Origin: CAZBQG01 sp964493945
GTDB taxonomy: Bacteria > Pseudomonadota > Alphaproteobacteria > Rhodospirillales > UBA2165
Assembly (NCBI GenBank): GCA_964493945.1
Contig: CAZBQG010000049.1
Coordinates: 1-19,920, forward strand
DNA: 19,920 bases
Direction of reading: 5' to 3'
Every line of letters starts with the position of its first letter. Within the stretch, counting starts at the first letter, position 1. A program made the translations under genes and the position numbers. Below the pieces are notes generated by a model, which was not told the origin of the DNA, searched no databases, and saw only the letters and a list, made by a program, of their open reading frames with translations. This document shows, piece after piece, positions 7,377 through 15,350 of this stretch.

Positions 7377-7449
7377 GATGATCCTCCATTTCCTATTTCC
7401 CAACTGAGCTCCAAACGGGGCGGAGGCGTTATTCCGTCGCAAGTATTTT

Positions 7450-8610
7450 TTATTTGATCAGCCGCCTGAAACCTTTTTCCATATCCTGGGTCAGATCGCC
7501 TACATCCTCCAGGCCGCCATGGACCCGGAGGCAGGGCCCCGGGGCTTGCCATTTGGTAGCGCTTCTGGCGGTTTCCGGATAGGTGGGGATCATCAGGCTT
7601 TCATAGCCGCCCCAACTGTAACCCATGGAGAAATATTCCATGCCGTCCAGCATGGCGGCGACGGAGGATTTTGGAAAATCATTGAGCACCACGCCGAACA
7701 AACCGCTGGCTCCCGTGAAATCTCGCCGCCAGATGTCATGGCCTGGAAAACTTTCCAGACCGGGATGAAGCACGCTTGCAACTTCGGGCCGGGCGGCGAA
7801 CCAGTTGGCCAGTGCCAAGCCGGTTTCCTGGTGGCGGGCCAGGCGGACGCTCAAGGTGCGCAAGCCGCGCAAGCCCAGATAGGCATCATCGGGCCCGGCA
7901 CAATAGCCCATGCGCACGGCTGATATTTTTAGCGTTTTTTTCAATTCCTCTCGGGTGGTGATCACCCCCAGCATAGCATCGGCATGCCCGCCGATATATT
8001 TGGTTGCCGCCTGGATCGATATATCGACGCCATGGGCAAAAGGCTGAAAATAGAGCCCGGCGCTCCAGGTATTGTCCAGCGCCACCAGGGCGCCGCCTTC
8101 ATGGGCGGCCTTGGTGATGGCCGGAATATCCTGCACCTCGAAGGTGAGGGAGCCGGGTGATTCAGTGAATACCAATTTGGTTTCGGGCCGCATGAGGTTG
8201 GCAATTTCCGCGCCGATCATGGGATCGTAATAACTGCTCTCGACGCCTAGGCGGGCCAAAAATGTATCGCAGAGTTTGCGGGTCGGGTCATAGACGCAAT
8301 CGGCCACCAATATGTGGTCACCCGCCTCAAGCAACGCAAATAAGGTGACCGCGATGGCCGCCAGACCAGAGGGCAGGGCGATGGCGCAATCGCCCCCTTC
8401 CAGTTCCGCGACGGCGTCTTCAAAGGCAAAACTGGTGGGCGTGCCATAGCGTCCATAATAAACCCCATCCAGGGGATTTTTGGTGGCCGTCTCCATGGCT
8501 TCCATTGTGGGATAGATAACCGTGGAGGCGTGATAGACCGGCGGGTTGAGGAGGCCATGATTATCCTCTGGCGCGCTGGCGGAATGAACTATCGAAGTGT
8601 CTTTCGCCAT
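7450..8610 (-). CDS. metC: Cystathionine beta-lyase (Cys/Met metabolism PLP enzyme)
   Basis: This PLP-dependent lyase of 386 residues cleaves cystathionine to homocysteine, pyruvate and ammonia; it may also release sulfide from cysteine. The active-site Tyr/Arg pair is in YYGRYGTPTSFAFE (about 51-64). LPSGLAAI (79-86) contacts the cofactor phosphate, VALDNTW (176-182) holds the PLP Asp and ATKYIGGHADAM carries the PLP Lys (204). The C-terminal GYSWGGYESL is the usual signature of MetC over cystathionine gamma-synthase. The ATG at 8610 lies two bases after the sseA stop with GAGG just upstream. A start at 8649 would overlap sseA and lacks support. It ends the cysK-sseA-metC run. Confidence 0.88.
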   Translation of the reverse strand: MAKDTSIVHSASAPEDNHGLLNPPVYHASTVIYPTMEAMETATKNPLDGVYYGRYGTPTSFAFEDAVAELEGGDCAIALPSGLAAIAVTLFALLEAGDHILVADCVYDPTRKLCDTFLARLGVESSYYDPMIGAEIANLMRPETKLVFTESPGSLTFEVQDIPAITKAAHEGGALVALDNTWSAGLYFQPFAHGVDISIQAATKYIGGHADAMLGVITTREELKKTLKISAVRMGYCAGPDDAYLGLRGLRTLSVRLARHQETGLALANWFAARPEVASVLHPGLESFPGHDIWRRDFTGASGLFGVVLNDFPKSSVAAMLDGMEYFSMGYSWGGYESLMIPTYPETARSATKWQAPGPCLRVHGGLEDVGDLTQDMEKGFRRLIK

Positions 8611-8612
8611 GC

Positions 8613-9476
8613 TCAGACCTCGATGGGCGTATGGGTGGCGCCGCCCCATTGGGTCCAGGACCCGTCATAGACCGCGGCCCCGTCATGGCCCAGCAAGTAA
8701 AGCGCCAGGATTGCGACGCAGGCCGTAACCCCTGACCCGCAGCTTGAAATAATCGGTGCCGCCGAATCGATGCCTCCGCCCTCGAAGACCGCCTGCAATT
8801 CATCTGCCGGGCGCAAGGTGAGATCTTTGCTGGCATCCAGAAAAAGCTGAAAGGGCAGATTGATGGAGCCGGGGATATGGCCCGATCGCACACCGGGCCG
8901 GGCTTCTGGCTCGGTGCCGTTGAAGCGGCCAGGCCCCCGCGCATCCAGAACCTGCGCTTTTGCCGTTTCCAGATTGTCCATAACCTGATCCACGCTGCAC
9001 ACCAGCGCGGGATTGAGGCGGGCCTGGAATTGTTTGGCCGCCGGGGCAGGGGGGGTGGCATCCATGGGCCGGTCTTCGGTTTGCCATTTACCCAGGCCCC
9101 CATTCAGCATGGCCACATTGTCATGGCCAAACAGGCGGAACATCCACCAGGCCCGGGCCGCCGCCAGGCCCCCGCCATAGACATCATAGACGACAATTTT
9201 CGAATTATTTCCGGCTCCCAATGCGCCTACCTTGGCGCCGAACACGTCGGCGGGCGGGATCATATGGGGCAGTTTGGTTTCTTGCGGATCGGCAATGTCA
9301 TCGATATCGAAATAGCCGGCACCCGAAATATGGGCTTGGGTGAATTCTGCCTTGGCGTCCCGGCCAGCTGCCGCCAGATGCCAGGACGCATCCAGGATGA
9401 CCAGATACTCCTGATCCAGATTGCCGGCCAGCCAGTCCGTCGATACCAGGGCGTGGGGGTTGGCATATTCCATCAT
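8613..9476 (-). CDS. sseA: 3-mercaptopyruvate sulfurtransferase
   Basis: This protein has 287 residues and two rhodanese domains. The inactive N-terminal domain (VSTDWLAGNL... VVYDVYGGGLAAARAWWMFR) precedes the catalytic one. The active-site loop is CGSGVTA (246-252), the 3-mercaptopyruvate-type loop; thiosulfate rhodaneses have CRVGVTA or similar. ARGPGRFNGTEPEARPGVRS, continuing GHIPGS, holds the substrate-binding Arg residues. The enzyme transfers sulfur from 3-mercaptopyruvate to a thiol or cyanide and can yield H2S. It starts with two adjacent ATGs (9476, 9473) behind AGGGA, a few bases after the cysK stop. The spacing to cysK and metC indicates one transcript. Confidence 0.93.
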   Translation of the reverse strand: MMEYANPHALVSTDWLAGNLDQEYLVILDASWHLAAAGRDAKAEFTQAHISGAGYFDIDDIADPQETKLPHMIPPADVFGAKVGALGAGNNSKIVVYDVYGGGLAAARAWWMFRLFGHDNVAMLNGGLGKWQTEDRPMDATPPAPAAKQFQARLNPALVCSVDQVMDNLETAKAQVLDARGPGRFNGTEPEARPGVRSGHIPGSINLPFQLFLDASKDLTLRPADELQAVFEGGGIDSAAPIISSCGSGVTACVAILALYLLGHDGAAVYDGSWTQWGGATHTPIEV

Positions 9477-9486
9477 TGATTTCCCT

Positions 9487-10488
9487 TCAGATCATCCAGT
9501 CGGGGTAAGGAAGACCCTTCGACTTCAGATAATCCACATTGAACAGTTTGCTTTGATAGCGGGTTCCGTAATCGGCCAAAAGGGTGACGATCACATGGCC
9601 CGGCCCCATATCCCTGGCTAGCCGGATGGCGCCGGCAACATTGATGCCGGTGGACAGCCCCAGGCACAGCCCTTCATGTTGGAGGATATCGAAAATCAAA
9701 TTCAGTGCTTCGTCATCGGGGATCAGATAGGCGTCGTCAATGGGGGCGCCTTCTAGATTTTTTGTAATACGCGCCTGGCCGATTCCTTCCGTGATGGATT
9801 CGCCCTCGGCCTTCAGTTCACCGAATTTGTAATAATGATAAAGCGATGCTCCGTAGGGATCGCCTAACACAATCCGCACATTATTGTTCCGCTCCTTAAG
9901 CGCCATGCCGATGCCGGCAAGCGAGCCGCCGGTGCCTACCGAACAGGTGAATCCATCCACCTTGCCGTCGGTTTGATCCCAGATTTCAGGCCCCGTGCCG
10001 AAATAATGGGCGTCCCGGTTTGCCGTATTGTCGAATTGATTGGCCCAGATGACACCGGCGGGGTGGGTGCCGGCCAATTCCTTCGCAATGCGTTCGGACG
10101 TGTTGATGTAATTTTCCGGATCCGAATAGGGCGCGGCTGGTACCTGGCGCAGATCGGCGCCGGCGATGCGCAACATGTCCTTTTTTTCCTCGGCCTGGGT
10201 CTCGGGGATGACGATGACCGTTTCATAGCCCGACGCACCGGCGACCAGGGCCAGGCCGATGCCTGTATTGCCCGCCGTTCCCTCGACGATGATGCCGCCC
10301 GGGTTAAGCTGTCCCCGTTTTTCCGCATCGCGCACGATATAAAGGGCGGCCCGGTCTTTCACCGATCCGCCGGGATTAAGAAATTCCGCCTTGCCCAGAA
10401 TTTCACAGCCGGTCTCGTCTGATACCCTGTTCAGGCGGATCAGGGGCGTATTGCCAATGGCCTCTAGGAATCCCCGGCGCACATCCAT
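9487..10488 (-). CDS. cysK: Cysteine synthase family PLP enzyme (O-acetylserine sulfhydrylase-like)
   Basis: This protein has 333 residues and belongs to the fold-type II PLP family. IGNTPLIRL (11-19) is the family start, NPGGSVKDRAA holds the PLP Lys (44), and SVGTGGSLAG is the phosphate-binding loop. The substrate loop reads EGTAGNTG (69-76), whereas classic CysK and CysM have EPTSGNTG. The first position matters for substrate-carboxylate contact, so this is a divergent subgroup rather than a textbook CysK. It also has a longer C-terminal segment (ADYGTRYQSKLFNVDYLKSK). It probably makes cysteine from O-acetylserine and sulfide, or works in a cystathionine/sulfide reaction. It is the first gene of the sulfur run, 57 bases after the NUDIX stop. 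Confidence 0.82.
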   Translation of the reverse strand: MDVRRGFLEAIGNTPLIRLNRVSDETGCEILGKAEFLNPGGSVKDRAALYIVRDAEKRGQLNPGGIIVEGTAGNTGIGLALVAGASGYETVIVIPETQAEEKKDMLRIAGADLRQVPAAPYSDPENYINTSERIAKELAGTHPAGVIWANQFDNTANRDAHYFGTGPEIWDQTDGKVDGFTCSVGTGGSLAGIGMALKERNNNVRIVLGDPYGASLYHYYKFGELKAEGESITEGIGQARITKNLEGAPIDDAYLIPDDEALNLIFDILQHEGLCLGLSTGINVAGAIRLARDMGPGHVIVTLLADYGTRYQSKLFNVDYLKSKGLPYPDWMI

Positions 10489-10545
10489 ATTAAGCTTGCC
10501 ACCCTGCGAATAATAAAATCAAATTAGTGCGGTCCCGGACCCCGA

Positions 10546-11142
10546 TCAAGACCAGCGGTCGCGTAATTCGTCCCGGTTCAATTGCAGCCATTGCAGGGCG
10601 ATCAGGGTGACCGAATTGGCCACCCTTCCATCAACGGTCATGGCGAAGGCATCTTCCGCCGGATGGGCGAAGGCACGGACGAATTCCCCTTCGCCGGCCT
10701 CGCCGTAAATGCCGCCCGCACCCTGCGCATCGACCTTGGCGCAATAGCAATGCAGGCTTTCCGACATGCAGCCGGGTGAGGCGAGGTAGACGAACAACAA
10801 TTCCTGAGGATGGAGCCCGGTTTCTTCAAAGGTTTCACGCATGGCCGCTTCTTCCGGTGTCTGGCCCGGATCGATCATGCCGGCCACAGCCTCGATCTGC
10901 CAAGGTGAGAAGCCATCGGCAGCCTGTCCGCCGATGCGGAATTGTTCGATCAGTACCACCTGATCCAGAGCCGGATCATAGGGCAGGACGCCCACGGCAT
11001 GGCCGCGCTCAAAAAGATCACGGCTGATTTCCCCGCTCCAGCCCTGATCGAAAATCCGATGGCGCAAACGGTAGCCGTCGATCTTGAAATAACCCTTGTA
11101 CAAATTTTTCTGTTCAATGATTTCTACGTCATTGTCGTCCAT
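10546..11142 (-). CDS. NUDIX hydrolase, ADP-ribose pyrophosphatase type
   Basis: This protein of 198 residues resembles NudF-type enzymes, which split ADP-ribose to AMP and ribose 5-phosphate. The NUDIX box runs from 88 to 110, GMIDPGQTPEEAAMRETFEE then TGL. The catalytic core REtfEEtG (102-109) is intact, but the first Glu of the consensus (Gx5E, residue 94) is Gln. The N-terminal strand VVLIEQFRIGGQ and the later LASPGCMSESLHCYCA match ADP-ribose pyrophosphatases. The ATG at 11142 is preceded by AAGGAG at six bases. A longer form from 11169 has no such site. It lies upstream of cysK on the same strand and may be part of that transcript. Confidence 0.85.
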   Translation of the reverse strand: MDDNDVEIIEQKNLYKGYFKIDGYRLRHRIFDQGWSGEISRDLFERGHAVGVLPYDPALDQVVLIEQFRIGGQAADGFSPWQIEAVAGMIDPGQTPEEAAMRETFEETGLHPQELLFVYLASPGCMSESLHCYCAKVDAQGAGGIYGEAGEGEFVRAFAHPAEDAFAMTVDGRVANSVTLIALQWLQLNRDELRDRWS

Positions 11143-11233
11143 GATGGCTCCTTGCCTTGGCTCCTGCATCGCCGATAAGTTTGCGCCATGGGGCCAGATA
11201 AGCCCAGCGCCATCAATTTAGGGGGTCAAGGTA

Positions 11234-11506
11234 TTGGAAATATTAAGTATTTTTGCATCTGTCTTCGTCGCTGAATTGGGCGATGAGACCCAGATCGCAA
11301 CACTTCTGTTCGCCGCCGGGTCCGATCAGCGGCCCTTGTTCATTTTTTTGGCCGCTGCCTCCGCGCTGGTCGTATCGACCGGGGCGGCCGTCCTCATTGG
11401 CTCGCAAGGCCAACAATGGCTTGAAAATTTCCCCATGCGCGCGGTGGCGGGCGCCGGCTTTCTGGTCATCGGCACCTGGATGATGTGGGATCATTTCCAG
11501 GCCTGA
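11234..11506 (+). CDS. Half-size UPF0016 / Gdt1 (TMEM165) family membrane protein
   Basis: This protein has 90 residues and about three hydrophobic helices. The family motif E-x-G-D-(K/R)-(S/T) appears once, as AELGDETQIATLLF, with Glu in place of the usual Lys/Arg. Most family members contain this motif twice in about 200 residues. Single-repeat proteins of about 90 residues occur in bacteria and are thought to pair up. Related proteins export manganese or move calcium/manganese; which ion applies here cannot be read. The start is TTG at 11234. GGGGG/AAGG bases lie just upstream and no ATG is available. It is divergent from the NUDIX gene and convergent with the cupin gene, with 10 bases between their stops. 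Confidence 0.8.
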   Translation: MEILSIFASVFVAELGDETQIATLLFAAGSDQRPLFIFLAAASALVVSTGAAVLIGSQGQQWLENFPMRAVAGAGFLVIGTWMMWDHFQA

Positions 11507-11516
11507 TAACCGCCCC

Positions 11517-11912
11517 TCATTCCAGCGGCTTCATCCACACCGTGTCGCCCTGGGCCGGAGAGATCACTTCTATGAATTCTATATCGTCCGAATGATCCAG
11601 CATGTCATGGGGGATGCGGGGTGGGATATTGACGGCGGTGCCGGCCTTCACCGTGACCTCGCCCGCACCTTCCATATAAAATTTGGCCCAGCCCTTGAGG
11701 ATATAGACCATCTGGAAACTGACTTCGTGCAGATGCAGTCCCAGATTGCCGGGGCAGGGTTCGGCGGCGCTTAAAATACGCGCTTCTAATTCACCGCCGG
11801 TGGCTTCGGCCACTCCCAGATCGCGGGACTTGTACACTTCTCTGGGACCAAATGAAGTGTATTCGGCATCCTCCAGGGTGTTGATGGTCAGTTTGTAATC
11901 TTCCGGTTTCAT
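11517..11912 (-). CDS. Single-domain cupin protein
   Basis: This protein of 131 residues is one small beta-barrel. Cupin motif 1 reads GLHLHEVSFQMVYILKG (58-74): His 60 and His 62 are kept, and the usual Glu ligand is Gln (67). Motif 2 reads IPPRIPHDML, with the last His (102) present. Three or four metal ligands are therefore available, with a substituted one. Such proteins include small isomerases, dioxygenases and sensors; this one is not assigned. The ATG has GGAG five bases upstream. It faces the alpha/beta-hydrolase gene across a 113-base divergent interval that must contain both promoters, though no clear boxes were found there. Confidence 0.8.
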   Translation of the reverse strand: MKPEDYKLTINTLEDAEYTSFGPREVYKSRDLGVAEATGGELEARILSAAEPCPGNLGLHLHEVSFQMVYILKGWAKFYMEGAGEVTVKAGTAVNIPPRIPHDMLDHSDDIEFIEVISPAQGDTVWMKPLE

Positions 11913-12025
11913 GGTGGCTCCGCTTCCTTTTGATGGCTTCGCGCAAAAACAGGGGACGAACCCGGCTCACCTTACTATTATTGAAGGCAGTCACGGAATC
12001 AATTCACGGCGTGGATGGAAAGCTT

Positions 12026-13276
12026 ATGGCGGAGACCCGCAAAATCACCTTTACCGGAGCGTTGGGCAATGAGTTGGCGGCGCGCCTAGATTTGCCCGAT
12101 GGGGCGCCCCGCGCCTTTGCCTTGTTTGCGCACTGTTTTACTTGTTCGAAAGACATTTTCACCGCATCGCGGGTCAGCGCTGCCCTGGCCGAGCGGGGCT
12201 TTGGTGTGTTGCGCTTTGATTTTACCGGGCTCGGCAGCTCGGAAGGGGAATTCGCCAATACCAATTTTACCTCCAATGTGGGCGATCTGGTGGCGGCGGC
12301 GGATTATCTTAAAGCCCATTACCAGGCCCCCAGCATCCTGATAGGCCATAGCCTGGGCGGTGCCGCCGTGCTTGCTGCCGCCGGCCAGATACCGGAAGCG
12401 GATGCGGTGGCGACCATCGCCGCCCCTTGTGATCCCGCCCATGTTGCCCATAATTTTGGCGATGCGGTGGCCGAGATTGAGGCCAAGGGCGAAGCAAAAG
12501 TTTCCCTGGGTGGGCGGCCCTTCACCATCCGCAAGCAATTCCTGGAAGACATCGCGGAACAAAAGATGCTGGAGGCCATCGGGAGCTTGCGCAAGGCGTT
12601 GCTGATCTTCCACGGGCCGTTGGATGAGATCGTCACGGTGGATAACGCAGCCCGCATATTTGGTGCGGCCAAGTATCCGAAAAGCTTTGTTTCCCTGGAT
12701 GATGCGGATCATCTTCTCTCCAACCGCTCTGACGCGGTCTATGTGGCCGATCTGATCGCCGCTTGGGCGTCGCGCTATCTGGATAGCGGGGGCGGGGACA
12801 GCGACAGCGACGCCCTGCCTAAGGCGAAGGGCGGCCAGGTGCGGGTCACGGAGACGGGCGCCGGGCGCTTTCAGCAATCCGTGTCCACCGGCGGGCGGCA
12901 TGAATTAATGGCGGACGAGCCGGTGGATTTCGGCGGCACGGATACAGGGCCTTCGCCTTATGATCTTTTGCTGGCCGGGCTTGGTGCGTGCACCAGCATG
13001 ACCATGCGCATGTATGCCGAGCGCAAGGGGATCAAGCTGGAACGGGCCAGCGTCAATCTCAGCCATCAGAAAGTCCATGCCGAGGATTGCGCCGATTGCG
13101 AAACCACCGAAGGCATGGTCGATCAGATCGAGCGGGTCATAGAACTCACCGGCGATTTGAGCGAAAAGGAACGCGTCAAGCTTTTGGAAATCGCCGGCAA
13201 ATGCCCGGTGCACCGGACACTTCATTCCGAAGTGATGGTCAAGAGCGCCTTGGTAGGCGGGGAGGAAGTCAAATGA
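12026..13276 (+). CDS. Bifunctional alpha/beta-hydrolase and OsmC-like protein
   Basis: This fusion has 416 residues. The N-terminal alpha/beta-hydrolase (about 1-250) has FALFAHCFTCSKD at the oxyanion hole, the nucleophile elbow GHSLGG with Ser 109, an Asp in GPLDEIV (200) and a His in DADHLL (229). An acidic/Gly linker (GGGDSDSDSD-like, about 254-262) joins an OsmC domain (about 268-416). That domain has a peroxidatic-type Cys in ACTSMTMRMYAER (322) and a resolving-type Cys in KCPVHRTLHSEV (393). OsmC proteins reduce organic hydroperoxides with thiols, whereas the hydrolase part would cleave an ester or thioester; the joint role is unknown. The ATG at 12026 fits the domain start; an upstream in-frame ATG at 11930 adds 32 low-quality residues. 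The stop overlaps the next ATG (ATGA). Confidence 0.9.
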   Translation: MAETRKITFTGALGNELAARLDLPDGAPRAFALFAHCFTCSKDIFTASRVSAALAERGFGVLRFDFTGLGSSEGEFANTNFTSNVGDLVAAADYLKAHYQAPSILIGHSLGGAAVLAAAGQIPEADAVATIAAPCDPAHVAHNFGDAVAEIEAKGEAKVSLGGRPFTIRKQFLEDIAEQKMLEAIGSLRKALLIFHGPLDEIVTVDNAARIFGAAKYPKSFVSLDDADHLLSNRSDAVYVADLIAAWASRYLDSGGGDSDSDALPKAKGGQVRVTETGAGRFQQSVSTGGRHELMADEPVDFGGTDTGPSPYDLLLAGLGACTSMTMRMYAERKGIKLERASVNLSHQKVHAEDCADCETTEGMVDQIERVIELTGDLSEKERVKLLEIAGKCPVHRTLHSEVMVKSALVGGEEVK

Positions 13277-14637
13277 ATGAAGCTTCGAAAAGTGATTGGG
13301 TGAAGGATCATAATGCCAAACATGTATGGCACCCCAATATCGATCCCAAGGCGTTGGATGATGACCCACCCCTGATCATCGCCGACGGCGACGGGGTCCA
13401 TGTGTCTGATATCGACGGCAACCGTTACCTGGATGCGACGGCTGGTCTCTGGTGCGTCAATGCAGGCCATAACCGGCCCGAAATCAAGCAGGCGATCATG
13501 GATCAATTGAACCGGATCGCCAATTACCGCACCTTCGGCGCCTTTTCCAACATCCCGTCGATTGAGCTTTCGGCCCGCCTCATGGAAATGCTGAAGCCGG
13601 AAAACATGGAACGGGTGATGTTTTCATCGGGCGGCTCGGACGCCGCCGAAACCGCGCTCAAACTGACTCGCCATTATTGGAAAATGATGGGTCAGCCGGA
13701 GAAAACCAAAATATTTTCCCTCAAGCACGGCTATCACGGGGTTCATTTCGGCGGCGCCTCGGCGGCGGGCGGGATCAAGACTCGGCGCGCCTATGAGCCG
13801 TTGATGCCGGGCTTTTACCAAGTGGATACGCCCTATCTTTACCGCAATCCCTGGACCGATGACGCACAGGAGTTGGGCGAAATCTGCGCTTCCATCCTGG
13901 ACCGGGAGATCGAACATCAGGGTGCGGACACGGTGGCCGCCTTCATCGCGGAGCCCATCCTGGGCGGCGGCGGCATGATTGTTCCGCCGGATAATTACTG
14001 GCCCTTGGTGCGCCAGGTTTGCGACAAGCACGACATCTTGCTTATCGCCGATGAGGTGGTTACCGGTTTCGGCCGCTCGGGCGAGCTGTTCGGATCCAGG
14101 GGCTGGGGCGTGGCGCCCGACGCCATGTGTTTCGCCAAGGGGATAAATTCGGCCTATGTGCCCCTGGGCGCGACGGTATTCAATGAACGTATCGCCAAGG
14201 CCTGGGATACGGATCACGAACTGGCCTCCATCAACCACGGCCATACTTATTCCGGCCACCCCTTGGCCTGCGCCGCCGCCCTGGCCAATCTGGATATCGT
14301 GGAGAACGAGAATCTGACGGACAACGCCGCCCGGGTGGGGGCTTATATGCAAGAAGGGCTGAAGGGTTTGCAGCAACGCTACCCCACCATGGGTGATGTG
14401 CGGGGCAAGGGGCTCATGCTGGCCGTGGAATTCGTCAAGGACCGGGCAAGCAAGGCGCCTTACACGCCGAAAGAACCTTATTTGAATGAATTAAGCCAGG
14501 CATGTCAGCGCCGGGGGATGATCGTCCGGGCGCTCGGCAACAAATTCATCATCTCGCCGCCGCTGATCTTCACCAATTCCCATGTTGATGAGCTGATAGA
14601 GATACTGGACGGCTCACTGGCCGAGGTGGCACCTTAA
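13273..14637 (+). CDS. Class III (omega) aminotransferase
   Basis: This PLP enzyme of 454 residues transfers an amino group from an omega-amino acid or amine, usually to pyruvate or 2-oxoglutarate. LDATAGLWCVNAGHNRPEI is the usual N-terminal part, SSGGSDAAETALKL binds the cofactor phosphate, LLIADEVVTGFGRSG carries the PLP Asp (260) and CFAKGINS holds the PLP Lys (289). The N-terminal HVWHP motif is typical of beta-alanine/putrescine/taurine:pyruvate-type transaminases, but substrate cannot be fixed. The ATG overlaps the hydrolase/OsmC stop by four bases and GGAGG lies seven bases upstream, so the two genes form one transcriptional unit. The gene ends 22 bases before the oppositely oriented hicB. 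Confidence 0.92.
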   Translation: MNEASKSDWVKDHNAKHVWHPNIDPKALDDDPPLIIADGDGVHVSDIDGNRYLDATAGLWCVNAGHNRPEIKQAIMDQLNRIANYRTFGAFSNIPSIELSARLMEMLKPENMERVMFSSGGSDAAETALKLTRHYWKMMGQPEKTKIFSLKHGYHGVHFGGASAAGGIKTRRAYEPLMPGFYQVDTPYLYRNPWTDDAQELGEICASILDREIEHQGADTVAAFIAEPILGGGGMIVPPDNYWPLVRQVCDKHDILLIADEVVTGFGRSGELFGSRGWGVAPDAMCFAKGINSAYVPLGATVFNERIAKAWDTDHELASINHGHTYSGHPLACAAALANLDIVENENLTDNAARVGAYMQEGLKGLQQRYPTMGDVRGKGLMLAVEFVKDRASKAPYTPKEPYLNELSQACQRRGMIVRALGNKFIISPPLIFTNSHVDELIEILDGSLAEVAP

Positions 14638-14659
14638 TTCCGGGCGAGCTAAGTGCGGA

Positions 14660-15100
14660 TTACACGGCGTCCGAGACGGAGACCACGAGACGTTTGCCAA
14701 GCACCCTGAGGGCATTGTCGATATGGTCCTGGCGTGATGCGTTGAGCGGGTCCAGCAGCCGGCGCACCTGGCGGGGATCGCAGCCCAACCGTTCGGCCAG
14801 TGCCGCCTGGGTGAGGCCGGCCTCGCTCATGGCCCTGTAGAGCGCCACTTTGCTGGCGATTAATGTGGGCAGGGCGACGGTGGGGCGCCCTTTGGCCGGT
14901 GCCGGGCGGGGGATTTCTTCCCGGTCATCAATGCGGGCTGAAATGACGGCGACCAACGCTCCGACGGCTTTTTCCAACGCATCTTTCCGGTCTTCACCGA
15001 AAGTGGTCAGTTCCGGAAAATCGGAGGAGGTGACCAACAAGATGTCGTTATCGTCGGGGATGAGGTCCACGGCATATTCGAATGAGTAAGGTCTAGTCAT
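14660..15100 (-). CDS. hicB: HicB-family antitoxin with C-terminal helix-turn-helix
   Basis: This protein has 146 residues. The N-terminal part (about 5-55) is the degenerate RNase H-like HicB fold: FEYAVDLIPDDNDILLVTSS and DFPELTTFGEDRKDALEKAV. The C-terminal part has an XRE-type helix-turn-helix (about 93-118, GLTQAALAERLGCDPRQVRR, continuing LLDP). HicB neutralises the HicA RNase and binds the operon's own promoter. The gene is intact and in normal frame, downstream of the broken hicA as in usual hicAB order. Twin palindromes upstream of hicA are natural candidates for its operators. Confidence 0.88.
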   Translation of the reverse strand: MTRPYSFEYAVDLIPDDNDILLVTSSDFPELTTFGEDRKDALEKAVGALVAVISARIDDREEIPRPAPAKGRPTVALPTLIASKVALYRAMSEAGLTQAALAERLGCDPRQVRRLLDPLNASRQDHIDNALRVLGKRLVVSVSDAV

Positions 15101-15135
15101 TTACGGGCGTTACTCCTCGACCGAAGGGAATAAGG

Positions 15136-15328
15136 CTATTTGAGACCGAGATCCTTGAGAATTTTGTTTTTCAAACCGGTCCCAACTGTTTGCGTCCACC
15201 ATGCATTGGAATTTGCGATTTTTTCCGTTGGCTGGATTGCGCAGCATCCTGTGCCCGGCACCCCGCTTGGCCGATGAGACAATTCCAAATTCCTTGCGAA
15301 GCCATCTTTCAAACTGATTATTATTCAT
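15136..15328 (-). pseudogene. hicA: HicA toxin gene with two single-base frame disruptions
   Basis: The ATG at 15328 opens a HicA-like start (NNNQFERWLRKEFGIVSSAK, then RGAGHRMLRNPANGK) containing the catalytic-type His. At a six-base A run (15219-15224 on the other strand) homology jumps to the next frame, which reads KSQIPMHGGRKQLG. At a three-G run (15181-15183) it jumps again to TGLKNKILKDLGLK and a TAG at 15136. One extra base at each run would give a 64-residue protein, the normal HicA size, with the canonical PMHGG and KKILKDLG motifs. As written, translation continues out of frame to 15110 and yields an unrelated tail. Both lesions sit at homopolymers, so sequencing error is a live alternative to real decay. 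Confidence 0.8.
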
Positions 15329-15350
15329 TTGTCGACAGTTACCTCCCGCT

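Noticed and set aside
10531..10541. GGTCCCGGACC palindrome between the NUDIX gene and cysK as an operator or terminator
   Set aside because: It is too short to fold, occurs once, and is a likely chance palindrome in GC-rich DNA.
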